Shown here in pieces: positions 30,200-44,367 of a stretch of DNA of 64,000 bases. The notes beneath the pieces are model-generated. The model was not told the origin of the DNA and did no database searches. It saw only the letters and a program-made list of their open reading frames with translations. The translations under genes were made by a program, and so were the position numbers. Source of the stretch: Paragonimus westermani. Taxonomy: Eukaryota; Platyhelminthes; Trematoda; Plagiorchiida; Troglotrematidae. Location of the stretch: contig QNGE01002708.1 in NCBI GenBank assembly GCA_008508345.1, positions 41,564 to 105,563 on the forward strand, read 5' to 3'. Every line of letters starts with the position of its first letter. Position 1 is the stretch's first letter.

Positions 30200-33100
30200 C
30201 AATACTGTTGCAATCCATAAATTCAGCATCCCAACCCATGAAGAATAGCTGCTTACTGCTACCAGCACTAGATCTTATCACATGCGTGGAAGGTTTCATT
30301 TCAGGTACGATTTCTAGGGCTATTCGGGGTCTCTAATTCCAGGTATCACAAGGAGCTATCGATGAGCTGTACGTGGACTAGTATACTGATGTGCTCAAGG
30401 TTCAGTCTGCAGAAACGGGACATCAATTGGCCGATGTGAGTAATTTTAAGAGTTCGTTTCCCCTTAGTGCAAATGTGTTTTGCCTTGCAGTCTGAAAAGC
30501 ACGGCACGAGGCATTCCGTGCCTCATATATCGAAGGAATAATTACGGGACGTTCAAGGCAAAACAGTTCTGGTGATTGTTAATTATGAGGCGAAAGGTTA
30601 CACCAAAACAGTTTCTTTTTTCATCAGTGCGCTAAAATAGTGTAAAAATCTGTCGTCTTCCCCCATGTGTCGTTGAACGTGCCCACATTGTCGTACGGAC
30701 CATCTCACCCATAAGTAAGTGGCTAGTATTGGTGTCGCACCACAGGTATGGCATATCTCGGTCTCTTCTTCTTTCCATGGTTCCTATTGCTACTGATATA
30801 CTGATCACTTGAAAATAATCAGAAAACGGTTGCAGAAGAAAACGTATTAACATCCCCAAATTTGTTTTAGGACATTAGTAACCCTACTCTCAGTGCAGAC
30901 AGCATTCACGTGATACACACTGATAGTGAAACAAAACAAGAGTAAATTTTCCGATTTACAAAGTTAAATAATGCAAATCCAGATGAATAATGTAGCTTTC
31001 ATCATCGAGGAACGTTTTTGTCATAGGAACTCAACCTTCACGTATGCGTCAAACGTTTCTAACATGTACCGCAACTGTTTTGGTAAATTATCCTACACGA
31101 ACTTGGAACCCGAATGGTTACGCAAATCTGAACACCAACAATCACGTATTATTTCCTGCATACGTGTCACTCTGAAGCATTCACAACTTGAAATTAACGT
31201 TAAAGCGCAGGTCTAGCATATAGCACATCCGTAACACTTACTGGTTTGTCTGGCAGGTGATTTTTCTGTGTATATAATAGTTGTCACCGGTAAGAGTTAA
31301 GACACGTTGAGATTGGCGGCACTCAATTGATAAATGTTCAGTTTACCGTAAATTCTCTTACAGTATATGACGAACGCGATATTCTGTCTGAACTCACCGT
31401 ACTTTCTCCAAATCCCACCTCTGAATGACGTATGGTTCTGCTGTATTGAAGATAATCAGTCATTTGCGCACGTGTGTCAAAGGCACGGATAATAACGAAT
31501 GGCTGTCGAAGCCAAGAAGACCAGTAGCTAGGTGTAACACACAGGAATGCGCATGTACACCGAGAAGGACTTGGGGACAAGTGGGATGGCGTGGCAGTAC
31601 TGTGAACGGAGAGGATATATGTCAGCTGTGCAAATTAATGTATGCGTTTGTTGTTGGGTAGTTTTCTAACATGTGTGATGGATTCCCAGAAATAAACAAC
31701 TTCTCCAGCCAAGCGTCTTTTGCGTCACATTAGTATGAGACGGATGACTATTCCCACAACTCCTGTGAGACTTGAATTCCATGCGCTGTCCAATTTTACC
31801 CACAGTGTTTAGCGTTGAACCATATCATAGTGGTCGCAAAAGTGCAGGCTATTGACACTTTCAAGCTAACGAGGCTTATCTATTGTTTATCAGGTTTGAT
31901 TGAACAATCCGAATAAAGTAGACGTGCATACAGTGAATTGAAATTCAGATTACCTGATGGTGCGCTCGGTCTGCTAAGTCTAGTATTAAGATGACTAATG
32001 CCTACATCAGTTAAGGCCCATCTTTTAATATTTCCAGTAACATTCTATAATCACGGTTATGTGCTACACACCTGTTGATTTGCGCTGTCATCGGTTTCAT
32101 GTTCGACATACTCATATGTGGTAATATTATTACTGAAACAAGTTTTCTGTAACTGAGACTAGCAAAACAGAACTTTGTTTCGATATATTGTGCCACGCGG
32201 TTTTTGCTACTCACTTGTTCCGTCAACTAGTTTTTGCTTCTTTTTCATTGATGTTTTCGTTTTTTGTTGAGGATTCGCTGGAGTGCACACGGTCTTATTA
32301 ATATAAGCCAACTTTTAACACCGGTACATGTTTATCCGATTCAAGCAATCCGCTCTTTCGTAACTCCTCTAATTCCAATTAAGACGTAGCTCACGTAGCG
32401 TATAAATGCAAGTTACAACTGCTGGACGGTCGAAGGTCCAACAACTGGTACCATTTTATCTCAAGTAGTACGTTGTAAGGTGATCCGTGTGTTAACACTC
32501 AGTACTAAGTAAATATTGCGTTACATTTCGTATCGACGACAGTTATAGCCAATTTCATCAGTAGCCTTTCCTCCATGACAGTACTTATCCGTGTAAGAAG
32601 GATACATTGGCCATCCTTTAGTTGAGTTAGTTTAGTCAGAACTTAAAAAGCAAAATAACAGTTATTAGAAAACCAGCTAAACTGCTGACTATTCCAGGAA
32701 TTTGCTGAGAGTTGACCCAGTCTCTTCCATACTGTTTATGCCCTCGAGATAATCACAATGTAGTTCTCGATTGGAACATAGACTGTGTTGGCGGAAAAAA
32801 TAACTGTGTTTGAAATAGACATTGAAAAACAGTTACCTTTTGTTGGCTCAGAGTGTAGTTTGACTTCACTCATTATGGTGTCATTTTGATAAAGCAAAGT
32901 CAACCAGAACGGTCGATTTCCTTAAGCAATCACGTGATCCTCTCACACCACACTATACGATCCATTGTGTTAGATCACACCAGACCGCTCATGTCTTCAC
33001 TCGTCCGTCATATCAGTATGACTGCTGGGTGATCAAGCTTGCTCTGTCAACTAGCCTGGACTTCTGTCGGCTGCTGGTGGATAAGTACACAGTTTGTTTC

Positions 33101-34850
33101 TTTCGATCATCACGACAAATCCTGCTTCCTCAAATCTTCCGTAAATTTATCAACATGAGTATTTCAGTTTCATCTCTCACCCTAACGATAGTACTGAACT
33201 TGGTGTCTTATGATGGTCCTTTAAGAACCCTAGTTTAAACCAATTTTCCTTTTAAACCTCGTCCCAACCAAACCAAATTGGGGTGATTTTGGTTTTCCAC
33301 AAAATACGTGTTTCTTTGGCTCCTTGTTATTCCACCCTCTATGGTTTACGTGTTCACTTAAATGTCTCTTATGTTGTAATATGCACCGGTGTCATGGCGT
33401 AAATGTGGCAGGGATCAACCGCAAAATCGATATTCTTTATCGCGTAAAATGATTGTTACAGTATGCAACTTAGTGTAAAATTTATGAGCCGATAATTTTC
33501 AGACTTCTTTACCAAATACATGATGTATGAAATTCAAAAATCGTAGAACGAAAAATAACCGATTTTTTTTAAGTACTCACTAAAAATATGAATCTTCACA
33601 AAGGAGAAAAAGAGCACGAGCATTACTATCCCGTAACTGTCAGCGCATGACTAGTTTTGTTCCCCTTCAAGTTATCAAAAGAATGACTTCATCCTAAAGA
33701 TCAGGGAACGCAATTTGTTTCAAAAACACGTTCCTACTACAAGCTTAGCATGAGACAAAAGACACAATTGGAGTTTCGTCAAGAACAGTGCAAAGTTGTG
33801 TACACTCGAAAGAAACCAACGAGCCAAACACATATCACAATTGGAACTAAAGATTATTCACTGTTTGCCTTGGGAATGAATCGATGACCACAGACGATTC
33901 AGGCAAGAAATTTTGATAGTGTTGATGTTATACTGGCGACGGAAAGAATTTTTTTCTTCAGTGCCTATCAAAGTGCAAATTAAGTAATCAAAATCTCACC
34001 ACAGTTCCTGACATAAAGTTTCATTCTTTTACGTTATCGGTTCCACAGCCTCCATGAAATGGTTTACCAAGACAAAATTTTTCTGGTGAACACAGGAAGA
34101 AATCCAACCAGATCGAGCTGGATAACCATGTTATAAGTTGCGGCTGAGTCCTTGTACCAGAGAAAGTGTGTTAAAGACTTGTCCTCCTGATATTCTGAGA
34201 ACTTAGCTGGATTTTCTGTAAGACGTGTTCATGTGGAATGGCTATTCAGTGCATTCTATTCAGAAGTTTGTACATTCGGTAAAGTTGAAACTTAAAACAC
34301 GCCCTGTGAACGAGGGAAATACAGCGGCGAAAATTTAACAAGAAAGCCCATATAGCCAGTAAAACAAAATAATTTACGCTCCCGGTATAACTGACCTTTT
34401 AACTAAACCTCGCTGCCACGCTAAACCTTAATGACAAACCACAGTGTTTTATGACAATCTTTGTGCACACTGAATTGCACGCTTTTGTCAAACATTGCAC
34501 ACTGGACTAGTTCTTTCCGCTTGATCATCAGGTTAATTAAAACACATCGAGCAAGAAAAAAGTAATTAAAGTGAGTAGAAACATTGACCAATAAAGATTA
34601 CGAACTTTCTGTCTGTTTGATTAATACTAGGCCAGAGAAAGTTCTGTCCCCACGAAGGTCTTCTGAATGCAGAGGACAGGATTGCACACTGGGATGCTAA
34701 TGGCCTCCGTAGCTGTCAACATTCGGAATCCTACCATTGGGAACGATTTCTTGGACCTCGGTAGACAAGGCGAAAAACGTCTGTCTTATTGACAAAATGA
34801 TTGAAATCTGTCAGGCGAGCAGAACTTACGTTTGAAACAATTTGATTCTT
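30200..34850. other. Intergenic DNA without recognised features
   Basis: Open frames up to 81 codons only. No family motif, RNA gene, array or long repeat was recognised on either strand. Confidence 0.4.
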
Positions 34851-34852
34851 AC

Positions 34853-35102
34853 CACTCTGCAATCACGCAGAATAACGTCCATACACTGTATCACATCGCA
34901 GTACTTTGATATTATGTTGTTCACCATCATCAGACATGAAACAGCTCGTTCAATGCTGTGAGGTGTTGTTGGAATGAATTCCACGCACAACTGATCTGCG
35001 AAGTAAGTTGCTTCGACTGGATTTTTGCGCTTTCTTGTGATGGCTTTAGCCGTCTTTAGGGCTACTGCATAACAGTATGCATGAATGTCTTTCCAAATGA
35101 TA
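34853..35102 (-). CDS. Orphan candidate coding exon, function unknown
   Basis: Minus-strand open stretch with splice-like borders. Upstream is a pyrimidine-containing run ending TTCTATCATTTGGAAAG; downstream is the donor GTAAGA after codon GTG at 34853. The peptide has a mixed, protein-like composition (HAYCYAVALKTAKAITRKRK ... SIERAVSCLMMVNNIISKYC), unlike the noisy peptides of neighbouring frames. I do not recognise the family. The exact acceptor is uncertain and no partner exon was identified, so this could be chance or a remnant of a captured gene. Confidence 0.25.
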
Positions 35103-35129
35103 GAACAGGTCGTGATCAAACGCAATTGC

Positions 35130-37353
35130 TACTCACTTGACCAACTCTGGTTATTTTGTCTGTAAGAAACATGCCTTCTGGAGCATGTGAGTAGATCGAT
35201 CAAAAACTGCGACATTCTGAATGTTGTTATTTTCACTTAAATGGCAACAACTGTCACTGATATAACCGTGATAGAACTCTTTCTCTCAACGTTAAGAGAG
35301 GGTAACTTTGAAACGTTCAGAAACGAGTGTAATATTTGTGGGTTATCCGTTTACCGGTCCCTTCATTTGCTGACTACTCCCAGTGTTGTCAATCCCAAAC
35401 CTAGCAGTCCTCAACACGGTGGGACAGAAGGTTAAGGTTTACCACATGTGACCACCAGCAAACTGGTAGACAGCAGATTTAGCGTTGTTGTCTCATTAGT
35501 AACACACGCGTCATCGACCCACCTCACGAACAGTCGGTAAGATCTCACTTTAGTTGACACAGTTGCCCAGTGAGTGTTGTACTGCGGTCGAGTGATTTGA
35601 AGGAAAATATAAGTTATATATAACCGTGTTTGTTTCCTCCTACTTCACAGGCCAAAATCACGTAACTGTTTTGTGGTTATCAGTTGAAGTCGCATCGCGA
35701 ACACATACCGATCATGCGCAACACCAGTCAACAACTTCAGCGCTTTGCTGGCTCGTCATTGAATTTGAAACAGTTGTTCCGCTTCAACGTAGGTCACTAG
35801 TTCCCTGCAGATTCTTACTGTTAAATGTATTCGGTCATTCCTACTTGAATTTGCAACATTCGGAGTGCTTAAAACGGTTGCCTAAATTAACTGGAGTGTG
35901 GCTTTTATAGTCAGACCACGTTCAACTTACCCTAACTTCCATTATCATCTTGCATCTCACTTGCTCAGTTGTTTTAGAATTTGCCACAATTTTCCTACCT
36001 TACGCATGTACACGCGTCCGTGTGATTTGGAGAGGTGCTTCGTCTTACATTCGTCGTATTAACCACCACGTTGACAAGTTGGTAAAATTGGTGACAAAAA
36101 CTGTGGTTTTCGTTTATATCGTCCGTAGTTTGAGTACACGTAATTCGTTGGAGCGTTCTAAGCCAAATTCTTTTCCATTTTGTGGTATGATTCTAATATT
36201 ATGCATACCAAACGCTGTGCATACTTATAGCTTTGCTTCAAGATAAACAGACTCGAACAATACTGCAATATAAACCCGTATTCTTCATCAGGACGGATCA
36301 GAAAAAACCACGCTGTCTCTCAGCAACTTGTTTCGTTTCCAGATAGAGTCGGTGGTGTGTTTTAAAGTTATTGCAACAATTGGAATAAGTTGTTCATGCA
36401 GGAAATCTTGCTATTTCGTATTTCGTATCTTTTGTGTTCAATTCATAGTGTGTACTTAGTTGAGTGTGTAAAATCCCAACGTCTGTATTTTGAATAACTC
36501 AAAAATAGTGAGCGATATTCAACGACCGGGTGATCAATGGCCATATCAACAACATACTGACAGTACTGATGCTATTGATTTATTGTTCACACTATTTCAA
36601 CCAATTAACTCTTCACTGGTGAAGCATTGCAGATGTTTAACGAATCACGTGACTGCTAGACGAAAGGCTTGAATGAAACACGGCTGTTTCCGCACAATTA
36701 CCAGATTTAGTGGTTGTTGATATATTTGACAGTAATGGAAATCACGAATATATAAGCGTTTTCTTCCCTAATAGAAAAATAAGCCTTTATGTACCAAATT
36801 GTGGATGTGGAAAACATTCAAAACAAGTTTCTGCGTCCCTTACAGATCCATCAACAGTACAGTCAACTTGTAGGACGACTGTGTTCACTTAAAGGGCGTT
36901 TTGAGTAATTACGCTAAATACACTCAACAGCAAAAGGTTGACGGAGAATTACTGATGAGACGAATCGGGATCAGGTAACCGACCATGAAACATATAGCCA
37001 CACCGTCAGAACGCTTGCGTGGTAGAGCACGAAATAATCGTATTCTTTATGTTAATCATAATCGACTTCATGACTCCATCAATCCCTTTCTCTCGTCTTC
37101 ATAGTATACCATTAAACCAAAGTGTAGGTAAAGTTTCGAGACGTGCACAGTATAACTGTACCTGACAAAAAATGAAACCTCGATTATAGACTGAATATAT
37201 ACAAGAATATGCATTGATACATACTTATGAACTTTAACGACAAACAAACATAACAATGATTTTAACGTAAAGATGCGTAGTTTGATGTCTTAAGTCTAAA
37301 CTTTTCAGTATATATATCGAAACTCATTGCCATGTACAGTAAGATTTGCAAAC
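35130..37353. other. Intergenic DNA without recognised features
   Basis: Open frames at 35626-35910, 35950-36246 and 36710-36892 (plus) show no known motif and no clear splice context. Confidence 0.35.
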
Positions 37354-37365
37354 CAAAAGAGATAC

Positions 37366-37627
37366 TGATGAGTAGTCGGGGATTTGGTTTATTTTCAAGT
37401 TGACCATCACTCACATTTGATCGCAGCGTTCGCATTCAGATAGACTTTCCAGCCAGCCTCTGTCGAAAAGAAGCACTAGACCCGAGTTTCGCCCTCATTA
37501 GAGCTCGTCAGTAGTGACGAGCTCTAATGAGAGCGAAACTCGAGTCTAGTGCTTCTTTTCGACAGAGGCTGGCTGGAAAGTTTATCTGAATGCAAACGTT
37601 GCGATCAAATATGAACGATGGTCAACT
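37366..37627. mobile_element. Palindromic SINE insertion with 12-base target-site duplication
   Basis: Flanked by CAAAAGAGATAC at 37354-37365 and 37628-37639. The left part is the reverse complement of the SINE 3' half, starting TGATGAGTAGTCGGGGATTT. The right part is the same region forward. The arms 37398-37510 and 37515-37627 (113 bases each) are near-perfect inverted repeats around a 4-base centre GTAG. The left arm additionally carries the SINE 3' terminus. Confidence 0.9.
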
Positions 37628-37639
37628 CAAAAGAGATAC

Positions 37640-40600
37640 CTCAAAATGAAAAAGATGAACCAGTTCAATCAGTCCTGTCATGTCTTCTGCATCTGGTGCG
37701 ATGGGTCAAACTTACCTACATCACAACGTAAGATTCACGTTACGAATCATTTAGTTTAATATGAATAAGTGGAAAAACAGTCGGTGATCGCCGTACAAGA
37801 ACAGGGCTGCAATGAATGGGGATAATGCTGACAATGTGTTTGCCGTCACTGGTTGTTAACCATCAACGTTTGCTTTGGCTGTGCAATATGAAGGTTTTCG
37901 CGTGCATTTTCCAAACAACGAGCTTCTTGAAAATGGTGACTCGGGAACACACCCTTCAGTGTTAGTTTTCATATTTAGCTAGCACATATGCCTAAATGAC
38001 AAATGACTACCTCAGTCATTGATTAGAGTAAAACACGAAACACAGCAAGAAATTAAAGTGACATCCTTGTGGTTAGGAAACGAATGAACATAAGCAGAAG
38101 CTGGTGGATGAGATATAGGTATGCGGTAAGTAAACAAATTGTTATATATAAAACACAGCTGCTCACGGGATGAGCACCAGATATATATCAGATATATATA
38201 TATATATATATATCAATAGCAGAACTGAGCAAGTTACTGGATAATCTCATGAGATATGAGTACTTTAGGGAGCTCAACCCCACCGATATGGAAGAGACGC
38301 AGTCTTCTAGAGAACTGACCATTGAAGTTGATGAAGCTCTGATTACTTGATTCCAGTAATACTGCACTTAACGAGTCCACTCTCGCTCTACTATTCAATC
38401 TAATGTAGACGGCAATGTTTACCATCTATGGTTGTTTATTCAACGATGCAGTCCTCTTCATGATCTATTCCTTTGATTGATTTCACGGTTCAGTATAGGT
38501 AGGTTAATTTTCTGAGCAAAATCAGGATGTATTCTGAAACAGTACCCATCCTATGACTCATGATGGTTAACGACCAACACCAGTTCACTATTTTCACTGG
38601 ATAGCCCATAACCGACACACAGACGCCGGGGTAGTGGATCCCACCGTCTGTCATGAACCGATCGGCGCTTCGCAAATGGTAAAATGATGGAGTTTAACTA
38701 TACTCGACTCATCCACAGCCTGTATTCAAACCAGTTCATCTGCATTTCAAAGCAGTCATGACTGCTCACTTGTACACAGCCCAAGCAGTGATTTAATTTT
38801 TGCTCACTCACCAAACTCGCCTAATGCCGACTAGTAAATGGCTAACACGTCTGCACATTCAACCGTGACTAAGTCACGTTTTTCTTCACTCGGGCCGTTT
38901 TAAGTCTTTTATATTATAATTTAATTCTTTCTGACGAACTCTAAAAAGAACCCCCACACCTAAAAGGAAATTCTCAAGGCCTTTGTGGATGCATGACCAC
39001 CAACTTGTCGTTTTCACGTTTTAGCTCCTTACTCATAATTTGTGTGCATGAATATCCGGAGCGGTCACTGTCTGTAATGTTTATCGTGCACACTGTATGC
39101 ATACAAACATATTATTTCGTACTATCATTGTTTTACTGGGCATAGCAGATTTGTTTCGCTGGTAAAACTAGGGTGCAAAATTAAGAAGGTTTTCGTTATA
39201 AACGGATACTTTGAGCACTTTGGAGATACTCATAGCATGTGAAGATCGATCAAGCTGGATAGGTACACAACTGTAGAAATACAGGGATTGTTGTTTGTGC
39301 CCTTGAGAAGACACGAAACTGTCTGAATTGCTCAGGTTATCTGTTTTTCAACAAGTCTCTTCAAAGTTGTATCCTCATTTTATGAGCAAAGCAAACCTGG
39401 TGAGCTCTGTCAGCCGTAAATTGCATTTTGCTTTGGCTCGATCATACCCTGGAGTTTAATCGCGTCCGCCAGTTTCGAAACAAAGCTTTGCTCACTCAGC
39501 TCAAATCGAATCTAAACGAAACATCCATTACGATAACGTTTACCAGTTCACACGTAGCTGCTTTGATGTTTGCAACGGCGAAGCGGATTGGTACATACAG
39601 CAAAAATTGGTAGAACCCCGGCCAAATTAGTTGTTCCATATGATGACCAAAAATTCGATAACACGTCATAAAAACATAAACCCAATTTCGTCCATTGCAA
39701 GGCTCGTCGTTTAATCTAGTCACGTTTAAAACCAATGCAACAGGTAAAGAGTGCGACAAACCTAGGAAACAACAGTCTCCCGTTGAGATCGTTTATAAAA
39801 CAAAGGACGTGTCAGTATACAATAACTCGTCAAAACGCTTCAAAATAATCCCATATTGATTGATTAATGTTTTAGCATCAGTTGTGAAAGTTTCATTTGA
39901 GTTGTACATAACATTATAGAATGTGTTTTTGAGTTGTATTGAAATGCCCACTGTTGATGGCGATTTGCTATTCATGTGTAAATCTGAGTAAAACCTCCAC
40001 ATTTTTGCCCGTTCATTTCCTGTCAAAATCTACCACTGTTTCACCTGAATACCTTGACTCTTAGATGCACCGATAACATGGTTTTTAGTAACGGCAACGC
40101 GTGCAAACAGACTGGTGATGTATGGTGGTTATGGTGTCAGTAAATATTTTGAATTCCACTTACTGCCGCTCCCTCCGCAAATGGGATATATTTAGAGATG
40201 ATATATTAGACTTCACGTAAACAGCATATTTCAAACATCCCTGCAGACTTCTGAACCAGTCCGATTCAAACTCAACATTTTGTTGTAAGAGAAGCCTACT
40301 GGTTGCATAAAGTTTGATCAGTCTGCACGATAATGGTCCAACGCAACGAATTCTATGTTGAAGTACAAATGAAATGGCTAGTACCTGTAATTCTTCTTTT
40401 CTGCGGTACAGCCATAACTTAATCCGGAATTTGTTCTATGGGACCAGATAAACACATGGGAAATAGCATCAGTACAGAGGAGGAATTTGTGGTGGGTGTC
40501 TTCATGGAAAGTGGTTATGCACAGCAGTTAATGGAATGTCATCGCAAGTCACGGAATACCAACATCCACAGGGAGTTTTTTTCTTAAATTAAACACACAT

Positions 40601-40829
40601 GAACAAATCATTGATAAAGGAAAATTCTGCAGTAGAATGAGCCGTTTCTTTTACGGCAAACGGGTATTGGGATAGACATTCAGTCAGCGGTTTAGGATAG
40701 GTCATCAAGTCCGTGGGTTAATGAATTGTCGTTATTGATCACAGACAACTGGTTTGAGTCAACTAACTGTAGCCACTTCAACAAACTGCAAAAATCAGAC
40801 GTAACAGGATTCTGAATGCACCAGGTGGA
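37640..40829. other. Intergenic DNA, one AT microsatellite
   Basis: Contains an AT tract at about 38180-38212. Otherwise no gene, RNA or element was recognised. Confidence 0.4.
38180..38212. repeat. (AT)n microsatellite, interrupted
   Basis: ATATATATCAGATATATATA followed by a further run of AT repeats. Confidence 0.85.
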
Positions 40830-40832
40830 TTG

Positions 40833-41096
40833 CTAGTGTGACAAGTGGTCGAGACACGCTTTGCGATCCGATGATACTGACTGTTTACCTGCTACAGCAA
40901 CATTGCCGTCCTCCGGTAACACGGACTTCTGAACTGATTCAGATAAGTGGTTCCTCATTCTGAGACTCCTGAATCTCTCGGTTCCGCCTATGTAATTTTC
41001 TTCGCGGTTACTTATAAACTGGGAAACTTGATGTGAACTGGCACCCATAGGTTGATCTTCATCGATTGAAGGCACTGATAAGTTCTGGGTCCACAA
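40833..41096 (-). mobile_element. Penelope-like element, GIY-YIG C-terminal fragment
   Basis: Minus-strand open frame with SHQVSQFISNREENYIGGTERFRSLRMRNHL, split here as HQVSQFISNREENYIGGTER then FRSLRMRNHL. It matches the Penelope GIY-YIG domain, with Y-I-G kept but the preceding Cys pair lost. It is followed by a serine-rich spacer and HLSH, the start of the R-H-L-x-x-x-G-H segment. No RT was found on its 5' side. Confidence 0.7.
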
Positions 41097-41099
41097 GTG

Positions 41100-42750
41100 G
41101 TTTTCAAGTGCTTTGAAGTAACGGATACTAACAAATTAGTGGCTTAGTTGTAACCCGTCCTCTTTGGTTATCAGGCCTATTTCGGATGCAGTTTACTTGA
41201 TGGACGGGGTAACCTCGAATAGTTTTCCAATACGTAGAGAAAAACATATGCCGGTGAATTTCACGGAGAATACACTGTTCAGTTGATTTAGCTCACTTTT
41301 ATACGCACGAACTTTGCAGGATCAGTCAGCTTCGTTGTCACGGAATTGATTCCGATTCAGCTGATATGTGCCATGTTTAACTTACTTTTTTGTTGGCTGA
41401 CTGTTTTATATGTATTCAACGGTTGGTGTTGGGATCTAAGAAAAATGTCCCGAATGATAACAACTCATAAACTTTTTCTTTTCATCAAAGTGGGTTACTT
41501 ATTTGGCGTGCCGCAGCTTAACTGAAACATCCACGCACATCATTAACCAGGGCAACCTGGTATTGAACAGGTATTTCTGTACGCAGAGAGGTGGCTTCCT
41601 TATGATAATCTCTGCAGCCTCAAAGGACTCTGTTTGTTTAGTATGTGTCCATCTAGCAATAATGACTTACTGTCAGCTATAAAATTACTTAATAATATTT
41701 TCTCCATTCCTCATTCAGCTATTGGCGGATACTAAACCTCATAATGTATTTATTCCTATCTACTTCAGGATGCATCTACTGAAATCCTGTTGGTCCTGCT
41801 CAGTATGGGCAATAATTTCCCCGTGATAACAGATAAGACGCTAGTTAAATGCCTACGTACATGACATTAACGGATAAACCGTGGGCTGCTTCGAGAAGTC
41901 TTATAGACAGTCAGACGGGTTGTTTGAACAGGTTATCCGATTTTGAGAAGAATGGTTGAGAAAATTCTAATCAAGATTGGTTGTAAATATCTTTCTGTAC
42001 TTCCACTAATTGAGGTCAGTTTGCCGAATGCAAAAAAGCCAGCTGTACACCAGGATGTTTGGTAGCTTTGGTTCTACTCGTAACTCATTTGTCCCGAGGT
42101 TTGAAACTGTACGAGAGTGTGTAGTCGCTGTCTGCGTGAACTATGAAAGCCACGTGCTCCGGTCATAGAAATGACTGTTTCCATGATTATCAGTCTTGGA
42201 TGGATCAATCTGAGGATATTGATCACACGTCTTTGCTATTTAGCAAGGGTCCTCATCTCTTCGCAATTTGCACCTAGTTTTGCCCCATGTGTACATAGTT
42301 TGACCTACTGTATGTTGCCTTTTAATTCACTTGGTTACATACGTCCAACTAGCGTTAAATACCACCAATTATGTAATTGTTTATTTTGTCTGAACAGGAA
42401 CAGGGGTGAATGGTATACAGGAAACCTAAACTACCAATAGCATGAAAGCGATTTGAAATTTACAAACTTTCTGTTGGCCTCACGAGTATTCCCACTAATG
42501 GTCCCCGCTACGCATGATTATATCCAAGTTGCATGTTGCCGAATACAAATGGTTGGTTGTTGAGATCATAGGTTTAGATACCATAATTAAATTTCGTTTG
42601 CTTATGTCACATTTTAGGCAACGATGAATAATGTGTGGACTCGTTCTATTTCACAAACATGTCCCTTCATAGGAGATTGTATTCCATTTAGATAGAACAA
42701 TTTCATCCAACTATTTTACGCTTGGTGTGATGTTCAATGGAACACATACA
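41100..42750. other. Intergenic DNA without recognised features
   Basis: No convincing continuation of the inverted duplication and no gene. The open frame at 42171-42440 has no known motif. Confidence 0.35.
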
Positions 42751-44367
42751 ACAATATAAATGTTATAAAGTTACTGTAGGTTGTAAACAAACAGACGTTT
42801 TGTGTATTTCAGAATTCTATCCAACTACCAGGCGACCAGTGTTGACCTGTAACCATTCCACCTATACTTTCAATCAACGTGAAGAATTTCACTTACTGTC
42901 GGCCTCAAACGGAGACGCAAACAGATGGATGTCAGTGATCCCGCTTCAATACATTCAGTGTACACATTGTGAACCGCCTTGTTTATAGCTATCCTGTTGA
43001 AAACAATCCAATGATTCTGACTGTGTGCTGTGGTTGTTGTGACCATCTAGAATCGTTCGACTATATCACGCCGCGTGCACCAAGACTACCATTGAATGGT
43101 TGTAACTCTGACTGGATAGCCTTGTTGACGTTAAACATAAATTTTGCTCTATATACTAAACACTATCCATTTGACTGGATGGCCCACATTCTTGTAGAGA
43201 TAGCGACTGACATGACTCGAAAAAAGATATTGAACAATCATTCAAAGCCCAGTTTAATTCACACAATTAAGCAAATTGATGAACAACGCTCGTTGAATTT
43301 CCCGGTCAAATGGAATGCGCGCTTCATTTGCACGGAGGCCACCCGAAATATTTACATTTGACGGAAGTTCAGTCAGCACTGAACAAGGTCCGAGAAAATT
43401 CATTGGGCAAGCACAACAGCTACATGCTAAACAGACCATCAGTTTCGACCTTAGTGTTGATGTCCCGGTCAAACAGGTCACTCGTAGTTTGGGTGTCATT
43501 TGAAACATGTCTAACATTTTTCAAGTTGAAAAGCATTCAAGCAGTTTGATGAACCATACTCACTCTTTAGTGTCAGGCGGCTTGTTCGGTGATAGCATGA
43601 CTCAAGGCTGAAGATGCATCGGCTCGAATCCGATTCTGAATCTGCATGGCGTTCATAACTACGAGCGAATGTTATGTCGACTGCTTTTGCCACACAATAC
43701 TAGCTGCAGTAGGTGATGTACGAAGTGTACTATACGCAGACAGTTTATAGTAGGTGACACAGAATAAAGGTCGAATTCCTCCGTCAGAAACGCCTATCAA
43801 CCAGTTATAATCACTCTTACTGCATAATACGGTGGCCAAATTCCTATTAGTGCCTTTTACGTGTGTTCGCGTAGTCATCGAGCAAACGGTACGTTTATCT
43901 GAACACCTCTTTGATTAAACTACGTGAGGTTGTCTTTGTAAATAAAGCCCTCTGTTGAAGCATGATTCTGATCGGAATTCGGCTGACAGCTCATGATGAA
44001 TTGAAGCTGCATCATGATTCGCACGTTATCTGACAGCTGGAGTGATATAAAATTCACTACTCGTCAGGCTACTGTCCAACTGTGTGAAGGCGTTGAATAG
44101 TGACCACATATTCTGAAGGAGCGGCACACATTGGTATCTTAATTATTCGTCTGCGAGTTAACTGCGGTAATCGCTGAAACTTGAAGTTTGACGAAAAGAT
44201 CAAGAACGTCGACAGAAAATATGCAGCATCTCAGTTTGACTCAGAAATCCAGATTTTTCAACTAATGATGGCCGGTAATCTTAAATCGCCTTAGCTAACC
44301 ATTTCATGAGATCTTACTACAGTATTATTCAAATGACATCCTTCAGGGTGACAAGAGGTTGACCCAC

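Noticed and set aside
43600..43660. tRNA-like box B (GGCTCGAATCC) in the right arm
   Set aside because: There is no cloverleaf and no box A at proper spacing. The left-arm partner has a degraded version, so it is not a tRNA gene.
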